DNA of 64,000 bases from Pelobates cultripes (Eukaryota > Chordata > Amphibia > Anura > Pelobatidae): the NCBI GenBank assembly GCA_933207985.1, contig OW240912.1:233372628-233436627 (forward strand), in the 5' to 3' direction. This document shows, piece after piece, positions 1 to 9,560 of this stretch. The notes under the pieces are model-generated. The model searched no databases. It saw only the letters and a program-made list of their open reading frames with translations, and had not been told where the DNA came from. Numbering within the stretch: the stretch's first letter is position 1; every line of letters begins with the position of its first letter. Position numbers and translations under genes: made by a program.

Positions 1-198
1 TAAACACAAAGTCAGCACAAACCTCTATGTGCTAATCTGTTCATTAGCAGGAATAAACATGAGACATGAGAAACCACTGGAAACTGGGAAAAGGGCATTT
101 TCACCCAACTGCAATTTATCTAAAACTATCTGTGACCATATGAGTTCCAGAACTCTGAGTTGAAATGTAGCTGAATTACGAAACAAGCGTGAAACATC

Positions 199-702
199 AT
201 GGGCACTTTGACTGGTCTGTGGCTATGCAGCCTCCCACTGCACTGGGTGTTCTAATGCCTTTCTATCATGGCAAACATCAAGTTATTTAGCAATTTGAGC
301 TACAGTAGCTCTTCTGTGTGATCAGACCAGACAGGCTAGTCTTCACTTCCCATGTACATCAATAAACCTTGGGCTCCCATGACCCTGACACCGGTTCACC
401 AGTTGTCCTACCTTGCACCACTTTTGGTAGGTACTAACCACAGTATAGAGGGAACACTTCACAAGACTTGCCATTTTGGATATGCTCTGACCTAGTCATC
501 TATCCATTACTAGCTGGGCCTTGTCAAAGTCACTCAGTTCTTTTCACTTGCCAATTTTCCCTGATTACAATATATTAAATGCATAACTGACTGTTCAATT
601 GCTGCCTAATATGTCAAACCCTTTGACAGGTGCCATTGTAATTATATAATCAATGTTATTCTCTTCACCTGTCTGGTTTTAATGATGTGGCTAAACAGTG
701 TA
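199..702 (-). mobile_element. Tc1-like DNA transposon relic, one end preserved
   Basis: This is a decayed Tc1/mariner-type element. The right end reads ACAGTGTATA at 693-702 and is preceded by a terminal segment (about 635-702) that closely matches the right end of the copy at 62,576-63,342. About 80 bases around 230-317 also match 63,190-63,270 in the same orientation. From that second copy the transposase would run on the minus strand. No intact reading frame remains. The left boundary is not visible and the start given is where similarity fades. Confidence 0.6.
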
Positions 703-897
703 TAAAGCCTTCAGTAGGACAAAAATCACATAAAATCAAAACAAATATAACAAATAGAATAGAAATCAATTCCAGGGAAATACTCTCAGAGAAATATTTA
801 CCAAGTGTTGAGTGCAATTGACAATTTTGGTCTGTATACATCACAAACGTAATTTTTTTTTACAAATGGGACACCATTTACCTTTTCTTAGGTTTAA

Positions 898-969
898 CCC
901 CTTAAGGACACATGACATGTGTGACATGTCATGATTCCCTTTTATTCTAGAAGTTTGGTCCTTAAGGGG
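898..969. mobile_element. Short TTAA-flanked palindromic MITE (piggyBac-like)
   Basis: A 72-bp element with ends CCCCTTAAGGAC and GTCCTTAAGGGG, flanked by TTAA at 894-897 and 970-973. Its inner part contains ACATGACATGTGTGACATGT. TTAA target duplications with CCC/GGG ends are the piggyBac pattern. A second locus of the same family is at 8,430-8,566. Confidence 0.75.
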
Positions 970-973
970 TTAA

Positions 974-3379
974 GGGTATGGACCACATTCCCTACACTCC
1001 CCATGGAGGAGACAGGGATTCTGAGCTCCTATGCCATTAAGCATACTGGACACTGTTGCACCCCAAGATGTTAAATGAAAAGAACCCCCTATCACAATGT
1101 TATTATGCTAGGATATGGGAAACCCCCAAATAGCGGGTCAAATATAGATGTATTACTGGGCCATGGAGTGGCCGGACTTAATGTTACATAAAGAGAGAGA
1201 CAAAGTTAGAAATGGCCAAAGTCACGATTATAGAAATATGAATATACGAAAACAGATACCAGAAATACTCAAACTCACTATACATGCCAAAGTCAATTTT
1301 AGATATTCAAGAGAGACTTACTTTAAGCACTATACATATATTAGTAGAAACCATGTTAGTGCACTGAATAAGGGCTCAAACAAGTATTATATGTGGACCA
1401 AACATGGCTACTAATTGGTCCATGTTATCTCTGCAACTCCAACAAATACGAGGATGGAGTCGCATAGGTGAACTGGTCTCTTTAAGATCTAATGTGATGT
1501 TCGCACCATTCGAGTGGCCGAAGTTATATGGGAATTTTGAAGATGCAGTTGAGTGCATTATGTGCAGGACCACTAGAGCATTTTATTATTTTGTTGTAAT
1601 TATTAATTATAACTTTCCCCTCTTGGATCAAAGTATGTTTTCTTTTTGATTGCTGTATTTATTTGAATAATTGCTGCTGTTTATCCCTATATGCTTGGGC
1701 CGGTGTACACATACAGACTTATTGTTGGTGGAATGGGATCATTTTTTCAGTTCATTGCTTGATTATATTTGTATACAACGTTTCTGCTTATCATGTGAAA
1801 CACAATTGCTATTATAACTCTTGTTTCACTATTTAACACATTAGAACTCCTAATTGATTTCACCATTTGTATATATTCTCCTCTATTAGTTATGGTGATT
1901 TCCTTGTAGCCACTACATTCTCCCATGTTCTCTCTTTTAGCACTGGCTCCTTCATTGTTTTTCTCTTCGGTCTCTCTTTTTACTACTAGTTTACTTTGCT
2001 TACCCTAAGCCTCTCTTTCAAACACAGAAAACCTCAAGTCATGTAATAGAGGATTAGTAAACTGAGGATACCCCATATACTACAATCACAAGTATACTAA
2101 AGTCCAATACTACAACAAATTGTAAGTATAAGAGTAAACCTAGTCCCTAAGTGAAAATAATGTAAAGAAAAAAAATGATAACTTTATTTGAATCATAGTA
2201 AGCAATGTGACTTTGAATATAAAACACAATTAAAATACTAGTGGGACAGTAGGGGGTAAAAGGTTCCTAAATGGGAAATCTGCTGCTCAATAATAATTCT
2301 CAGTAAGGAAAAATTCCTTTAAATAATAAATGGATAGCCAACTCCTATTGATCTAACTAAAGCTCTATTAAGCCCACTGGGATAAACCAGGTCTCATCTG
2401 CATGGTACTGTTTCTGGTCTAAGAGTTGAGGTCTTTCTGTCAATTTTGTAAAATAATAAACAGGTTGTGATAAGACCCAACACAAAAAGTCAACCTTGGA
2501 CACAGTAATTCCAAGAAATCATTGCATGTTGATATGGGAATTCTGGAATTTGTAAGAATATTTATGCAGTAGTAAATATTAAAAATAATATTTTATAGAA
2601 ATTCTCAAACAAAAATGAATCATTTTTATTCATATCAAAAATCAATATTCTTGCACTGTATCCCTTTGGTTGGATTAAAACTAAGAGTTACTCACTATTT
2701 TAACTCTTATAGACCCTGGAGTATGTTTGATAGAGGATTTATATTTCACACATTAATCACAACTGATTATAAAATATAATTTATTGTGACAAATAATTAT
2801 TAATACTATGTAACATGCAAGACAATAATTAGTGAATATTTGTTATAACAAAAGGGAAAAATATGACAAAATGTATGGCAAACATAAGCACAACAAAGAT
2901 AATTTCTAAATCACTTGTCTTGTGAGTTAGCAGTCCACTCAGAAATTATCTACCAGTAGGGGTCAGTATACTCGGCAAGTATTAGTACAGATTTTAGTAC
3001 ACATGAATATTAAATAGGTTATTAGAAACAAGATTCCATCACATATCAATTAATTTCTAAAATAATTATACTGATGTATATTTCCTTTAGAACTTAACTG
3101 ACATGGTATCAACATAGCTGATACACAGAATGCAGAACAAAGCCAATAACTGATACTAGCAGTTAATTGGATAAGATCAATCCAGCTACATTCAATGCTG
3201 ACTTAATTCACACAGTAAACACTTTAACCATTGCAAACAAAATACAATGTTTCATCTTACGCAAATAGTCAAATTAATTATTCTTTCCCATCCAATAATA
3301 GTAAGGAAATCCAGAGCCTTAAAAACACTTTACTGCAGCTATTTAACAACCAATTACAACTTATTGCAATCTCTAGTAT
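974..3379. other. No recognised gene or element
   Basis: AT-rich sequence downstream of the inferred gene, or possibly a further 3' intron. Overlapping short ORFs at 1,148-1,649 on both strands resemble no family I can name. The block around 1,000-2,040 could be an old retrotransposon remnant, but nothing diagnostic is visible. Confidence 0.4.
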
Positions 3380-3903
3380 TGTCAGGGTACCTGCCATGTT
3401 TACCTGGGTTGGGAACTGTTTGCAAAAGGAGAGGAAAGCTCTCCTCAGTGCCAGGCTTCTGTCCAGTGGTTCCAACGCTGGCTGCTGTGGCTCCGCCTCC
3501 TTATATGATGCAGCACGTGAGTGCCGATGTCATGACGCCAATAATGTCACAGCCTACTAAAACGTCCGAATTTGAACATTTTGGGTGCGTGGATTCAAAA
3601 TTAAAGAACCAGAATATAAAAGGCTGATTCAGCCATAGTACTTTGTCCTGTTGTGGTTCTTACAGTCCCAATAGCAAATTATATACTTGTATTGTACTCT
3701 TGGTTTTGACTTTGGCTTGATTGACTACTCTACCTTCTGTTACTCTTTGACTCTGCTTTTGCAATCTCACTGTTCTTGACTTCTGGCTCCCCTGACCTCG
3801 GCTCTCCCTGTTTTTGTCCTTGTGACATAAGCCGGCAATTCTAAGGTCCGGTACAAATTATATTCTATTACACTCTGCGTATAGGATCCTATATTTCCTG
3901 ACA
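3380..3903 (+). mobile_element. Solo LTR of a retrotransposon
   Basis: A 524-bp segment starts TGTCAGGG and ends CCTGACA, which are inverted terminal repeats beginning TG and ending CA. It is flanked by an exact 5-bp direct repeat AGTAT (3,375-3,379 and 3,904-3,908). A TATA-like box, TATAAAAGG, lies at 3,615-3,623 and gives plus orientation. The pyrimidine-rich second half (CTTGACTTCTGGCTCCCCTG type) is like Ty3/Gypsy LTRs of frogs, so that class is an inference. No gag-pol sequence is attached, so recombination between LTRs probably removed the interior. ORFs inside it are chance. Confidence 0.8.
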
Positions 3904-3908
3904 AGTAT

Positions 3909-5029
3909 CTGCTAACAATATTATAAGTTATCCCTGAATTATCAATGATGTGTCTATTTCTGGATAACAGCTTGATTCGCTAAGTTTGGCAAATTAACTA
4001 TGAATCAATATTATTCCTTAATTTCAGCTATTGCTGCCCAGTCACTAATACAAAAGGATAGGGACCCAATAAACAAATAAATAACAAAGCAGGGGGACAT
4101 AGAGTCCCCTCAAGTTCTCCCACCCCTGCAGTTGGGGGCCATCGGATGAGGACTATTAAATAAAGTGAATGAGGTGAACCCACCCATGAGAGGCAGATGG
4201 GACCTTTAAAAATAATTTAAAAATATCTCCCTAACCCCCTTTACCCTAAATTCCTGTTAATAAAAAAATACTCATCAAATGGATATGTGCAAGTATATTA
4301 GTTATATTTAATAACTGCTGGAAAATCACTCATAAAATTTGGTGATTGTTTTGCACTTTTTTGCACTTAATCTATGTACCATTACTGTATGGTTAATTAG
4401 TGGTCACTTATGCTCCTTAATGGGTATCTTTTTGCATTATTTATATTGTTAGATAATAGTACACTGTTTTAATTGATTTTGTGCACCAATGTATAGGTTT
4501 AATCATACACAAGAGGCTCCTGCAGGTTCTAGAAAGCTAATAGCAGAGGAGAAGATAAGATATGCTAGATTAAACGGACTGTGCACCACATCCGTCAGAA
4601 ACATGACACTTGGGAGGAATGACTGTTCTAGTGTTTTCTGTTGATAAGATTCTAAAATTAGATCATAATTGTCAGCACTAGGCCCAATGGTCTTTTAATT
4701 TGGCCCTGTGCAAGTCATATGCAGAGAGGTGGGAGAAGAGCAAAGTGATTTAGCTCCTGAATGGCAGAGGATTGACCAGGGAGAATATAGGGGCATGAGC
4801 TATACACCAAAACTGCTTAATTAAGATAAAGTTGTTTTCGTGCTTATAGTATCCCTTTATTGGAAAAATGCCTAAACGATGTATATGACAAAACAGAATT
4901 GAAGTAAACAGCAATGTATTCAGAGGAATCCTTCACTTTTAATACTTAAAAGCATTTAATCCATCTAGCTAAACAAATAAGCTGCAAATCCATGCAGCAA
5001 TAAGCAAATGAAAGTGTTTCCAATGCTAT
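3909..5029. other. No recognised gene or element
   Basis: AT-rich sequence between the solo LTR and an old Tc1-like element. I see no coding exon, RNA gene or clear repeat structure in it. Confidence 0.4.
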
Positions 5030-5291
5030 ATCCTCCAGTAATTTTGGCACCCTTGGTAAATATGAGCAGAGAAGGCTGTAAAAAATAAATACACAAGAAT
5101 ACTCTTCTCTCATGGGTATCAAACAAATGCAAACAACGCAGGTTTATAAAAAACAAAAAACAAAAATATTTGTTAAATATATATCTGGCACAATTATTGG
5201 CACCCCTCTCAAAAATATATTTGATGTATATTCCAATAGTTTTTTTTGGGGGGGAAAACATGGGCTTGGGAAGTGGCTATAAGAAAAAGCA

Positions 5292-6290
5292 TTGATAATG
5301 GCCATTTTCACCATCGGGGCAAAAAGTCGCAGTCAACTGGAAATGTTATCAACGTGGAATAGGATGTGTGTCTATATTGTCTCAACGTGCTGTAAAGAGG
5401 ATGGTTCAAGTGGCCAAAAAATCTTCATGGATCACAGCTGGAGAATTGCAGAAGTTAGATGTGCCTTGGGGTCAGAAAGTCTTCAAAACTACAATCCAAC
5501 AAGTTGTTTCGAAGAGTTTCAAGAAAAAGGCATTTACTCTCATCTAAAAATAAACTCAAGCATCTTCAGTTTGCCAGATACTACTGGAACTTCAAATAGT
5601 ATCGGGTTCTATGATCAGATGAAACCAAAATAGAGCTTTTTAGCGATAATAACCAGAAGTGGGTTTGGTGCACAGAGAGGTAGCAATGAGGAAAAGTCTG
5701 GTAAAATCCCAGAAGGGCCTCTAAAAGCTGACTTAGTGCTGCATTGTAAACATTTTAGTTTCTCTAAAACTGCAATGCTTTACATTGCAGCTCTAAGGGT
5801 GATAGGAACACTGTACCCAGACCACTTCAATGTGCTAAAGTGTCTATAGTGTCCCTTTAATGTTTTTGAGCAGTTGTTCTGCCAGAATGCCTTGACATTT
5901 TGTTAGGATACATGGCATCATAGACTTTATCAAATATTAACACATATTAAAAGAACATCTGACTGCCTCTGCCAGAAAGCTTAAAATGGGCAGTGGTTGG
6001 ATCTTCCAGCAAGACAATGATCCAATACATACAACAAATTTAGCTTACTGACTACAAAATCAACATTTTGCAATGGCCATTTCAGTCTCCTGACTTGAGC
6101 CCCATAGAAAACCTGCTGTAAATTGAAGATTAAAGTCCAACATCATTGACCTTGAATTTGAAGGATCTGCAGAGACTCTGTATGGAGGAATGGTCTAAGA
6201 TGGTCTCTTGCCATGCATTCTCCAACCTAATTGGGCATTATAGGAGAAGACTCACTTGTTATCTTGACAAAGGGAGATAGGACAAATATT
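5292..6290 (+). pseudogene. Tc1-like transposase, disabled
   Basis: Translation in shifting frames gives typical Tc1 transposase pieces. The N-terminal DNA-binding part has CKEDGSSGQKI and DHSWRIAEVRCALG (5,390-5,475). A catalytic-region piece reads LWSDETK at about 5,607-5,627 in another frame. The downstream piece [10 protein letters not shown] (5,998-6,027) contains the second catalytic Asp region. Stops and frameshifts separate them and a foreign repeat interrupts the gene, so it cannot make a transposase. Confidence 0.65.
5725..5860. repeat. Frog-type interspersed repeat nested in Tc1 element
   Basis: A segment ending AGTGTCCCTTTAA contains CAGACCACTTCA. Both features are shared with the larger TTAA-flanked repeat at 57,864-58,332. 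The TTAA at 5,857-5,860 marks the right end and the left end is missing or unrecognisable. It splits the transposase relic, so it is younger than that element. Confidence 0.45.
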
Positions 6291-6466
6291 AACTAAAAGG
6301 GTGCCCGTTGTTGTCCCACACATATATTTAATAAAGATTTTTAACATAAAAATACTCTGCTGTCATGGATAGTAAACAATCAAAAGGTTAAACACTATAG
6401 ACAAATTTTCACAGCTTTCTTTGCTCATATTTACCAAGGGTGCCAATTTCAGAACAGGGCACTGTA

Positions 6467-8425
6467 GTGACAGTAATTAACGTATGACAACAAACGCAGA
6501 TGATGAAAAATTCTCCGAAAATGTTTAACTGACATACACGTGTTAAATGGCTAGATCTCAAGGACAGGGTGTTCTTTACACTTTGAATTGGTTTGTGTAT
6601 ATTGAACTGTCTTTTTCCCCAGTTGTACAGCACTGCAGTACATATTGGTGCATTATAAACACCAGTAATAATAATAATAAAAAAAAACAATTGTGGGTAT
6701 TATAACTTATCATAACAATATCATCATTTTTGTATTTGTTTCTTTACGTCCTAATTATGTATTAATTAAACTGCTTAAGGTGCTAATCTCCTTTTGCAAA
6801 CTGTTTAAAATCAGCTTTTCAACTAATGTTCAATTAAATACTGAACATAATAAAATGCAGAAGTTTATGATATGCATGTGAGGAAGGATTGGGTGGATGG
6901 GTGCATCGTGTCCCGAAGGCACAGATTTTCAGGTATAAAAAAGTAATTTGCTAGAATTTCAAAGGTATCTGCTTTCAAAAACTACCTTCCTTCTTGTTTA
7001 CTGCAGGCTGTCTGCTTTAACAACCTCCGGTGGGATTTCTCACAGCTCATTATGCAAAATCACTGAGTGTGCATTCACCCCCATACTAATCTTCCCACAT
7101 TGTACCTTTTGTATTTGATGTACCATCCTACCATGTCTGTTCTTTACAAATACAACCATATGCAGACATCTTTGTGTTACAGCTTTCAGTTTCTCTGCCA
7201 AATATTTAATGCAGGTCTCATTTTACATTTTTCTGAGCTATAGCAAGGGGCCAAAAAAACTGTAATAACTTGCAAAAAAAGAAACCATACACTCAAAAGA
7301 AAATAGCATTTCTAAATGAGCCTCAGATGTTCACGGTTTACGTAAGGACAGACTATGTAATCTCTCCACCTGTGCATGCAAAAGATATCATTATTACTAT
7401 CCTTTTATTAGTGTGGCTCCATCATTGTATTATTGCTCTGGAATATATAAAAAAGAAGAACTAAGACAATCATGGATGTATTTAAAAATACATAAATGGT
7501 TAAATTGCTGTAGCACCTGCACAGGCTTGGAACCAGACTGAGCCAGGACTACACAGCCTAAAGACAAGCAAAAATAAAGTATATACACAGGAGGTCTATA
7601 TAAAATGCATACATACAGTAAATGGATGACCGCCAATCTCAATGTGAAGCCATAGGTATTAATAATGAAAACTGCATGTTTAGTTACTATAATTGTATAC
7701 CAGTGAAACAAACTGCAATTGTTTAAATGTATCCCCTGTTGCAGCTTAAAACTATAATACATCACAGACTGGCAGTGCAGCAGTTTGATGAAAAAAATAA
7801 CCATGATTAGAGTTATCACTGCTCTGTGGTTTCACCTTTTACATGTCCTGTAATACAGTCAGGTAATGGAAGTAGTTAAACCCATATATTCTGATGGCAA
7901 GCAAGCCATTCTGAAAAAGAGTTAAAGTCTAGTGTGGCAGTCACAGTTCATCTTATATTTGGACCTAGAAATTCAACAGACACATGTCTAGTCACTTGTC
8001 TCTCTTTATTATTTTCCAAAGCGGCTTTATTCAGTCTTTGCCCTAGTATTTTCTCAGCTAGCTTATTCCTAAACACTGTGCAGAGTGTCTCCAGGGCAAA
8101 TACAATGGCTCATTACATGGAATCAAGAAGTGGTCAGCAGCTGCATGCAATTAACGCAGCTTGAGCTTGGTCCTATAACAGCACGTTCTATCGATGTATA
8201 ATTATATCCAAGATGTTCCTTTTAGTGACTGTATATCAGAACTAATTCTCTGCTTTAAAAAAAGGCGCTAGGTGAAAGTTTAATAAAAAAAAGGGAACCC
8301 ACGTACATTACTTGAATTATCTTCCACTGGTGTTTTAATGTTTGAGCTTGTTTCTAAGACTTCAGTTGATTTATTTATGTATTATTAACGTAATAGACAG
8401 CATGGTTTCAGTTGTTACTGTTGTT
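6467..8425. other. No recognised gene or element
   Basis: AT-rich sequence. ORFs at 6,409-6,690, 7,270-7,464, 7,430-7,819 and 7,934-8,164 show no domain, no codon signature and no splice pattern tying them to the dynein gene. I treat them as chance. Confidence 0.4.
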
Positions 8426-8429
8426 TTAA

Positions 8430-8566
8430 CCCCTTAACCCCTTAAGGACCAAACTTTTGGAATAAAAGGGAATCATGACATGTCACACGTCATGTGTCCT
8501 TAAGGGGTTAAGGACACATGACATGTCATGATTCCCTTTTATTCCAGAAGTCTGGTCCTTAAGGGG
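8430..8566. mobile_element. Inverted pair of TTAA MITEs sharing a central TTAA
   Basis: The outer TTAA sites are at 8,426-8,429 and 8,567-8,570. Inside, a 70-bp copy (8,438-8,507) with CCCCTTAAGG/CCTTAAGGGG ends is followed by TTAA (8,508-8,511) and then a second copy in the opposite orientation that lacks its outer CCCCTTAA. A short CCCCTTAA repeat precedes the first copy. It is the same family as 898-969 (shared AATAAAAGGGAATCATGACA). Confidence 0.75.
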
Positions 8567-8570
8567 TTAA

Positions 8571-9436
8571 AGCCATATGCAAGCATTATGGGTTTTGATC
8601 TCCATCACACATAAACCCTTTATTTAAGAAGTTTTAAAGGTTATAATGATGTATTGATATGTCTAATTTATTTTCCATACATGTAGCGACCACCACAGGG
8701 GTAGCTGAAGTAAGCGAGCTGCATCATAAGGCATTTAAGTGTCATCTACAAAAAAAAAAAATCTACCTTGCTTTGGTTCCTGATGCACTCTTCATTTAAG
8801 AATTTCCCTAGTAAACTAACTGGATAATAGTTTTGTGGCACTGCTAACAGATATAAAAGACTGGCAATGGGATTCTGGATTTCTTACAGTAGTTCTGGGC
8901 TTCACCATTGGATTGTATACATGGGCGACAAATTGAACTTTAAATCCAAGCTGGTTTGATTTGTGGGTTTTCCCGTGGACAGTCTTGGACATTTCTTTAA
9001 GTCCATGGACAATGAAATGTAGAGTCAAAATATCTGTTTGGGTGATCATTTGTATTCCAGATTTCTGAACTGCCATATAGACTAATCACAAAACAAACGG
9101 CTGGCAAAATGGACAAGCATATTTATTTTGATTCATATTTATATTCAGAGTTGTTCTCTGGTGACAAAAAAAGGGATAATTGATGGGAAAAAATAAAATG
9201 AATTTCTACAAAACAGCCACTAAATGTTGATCTTATCCACAGATCAAGTGAGAAGAGACCAACAGTGGGAAAAAAGTAAGAGAAATATAATCCTTATTTA
9301 TATATTTAATAAAAAATATTTAAAGTTAAACACCAATATATTGTGATCATATTTCACTATTACTACTTGCATACATTTTTTTATGCCTGTACTACTTGTA
9401 TTACTTTCCTCAGCATTTATATTTATTGAGTATTAC
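8571..9436. other. No recognised gene; unassigned ORF at 8,816-9,076
   Basis: This stretch lies immediately 3' of the last inferred dynein exon, so another exon was sought here. The longest minus-strand ORF (86 codons, 8,816-9,076) does not resemble the dynein AAA6 region or any family I can name. Its other two frames contain stops. The rest is AT-rich with nothing recognised. Confidence 0.35.
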
Positions 9437-9560
9437 CTTCTCTTTCATTGTGTTCTTCATGTTGATCTGTTAATGCTGTTTGGGACTGTAGACCAGTTTT
9501 CTTGTCTTCTAAAACTGAAGTTGATATAATAGAGTCTGTCTGGAAATCAACTTTCTCTAC
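9437..9560 (-). CDS. Dynein exon X: acidic linker before AAA6 (tentative)
   Basis: A 124-nt open stretch has acceptor TTGTTACATAG and donor AAG|GTAATA. It starts in phase 0, exactly as needed after exon W, and encodes 41 codons plus one base. The peptide is polar and acidic (it includes [11 protein letters not shown]) and matches no conserved dynein block, so it would be an insertion between the AAA5 side and AAA6. The intron to exon W is 6.1 kb. Splice signals and phase support it, but homology does not. Confidence 0.5.

Larger units (their letters stand above)
5030..6466 (+). mobile_element. Old Tc1-like transposon with nested insertion
   Basis: Inverted terminal repeats are visible: TTGGCACCCTTGGTAAATAT near 5,043 pairs with its reverse complement near 6,430-6,452. 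The right end closes with ACTGTA (6,461-6,466), the usual Tc1 end next to a TA target. The left outer end has diverged, so that boundary is approximate. The transposase relic runs on the plus strand between the repeats. A frog-type repeat (about 5,725-5,860) is nested inside it. Confidence 0.7.

Noticed and set aside
3231..3627. Overlapping 109- and 126-codon plus-strand ORFs
   Set aside because: They lie largely inside the solo LTR and have no domain.
7430..7819. 129-codon minus-strand ORF
   Set aside because: Hydrophobic, with no known domain, no dynein similarity and no supporting splice context.
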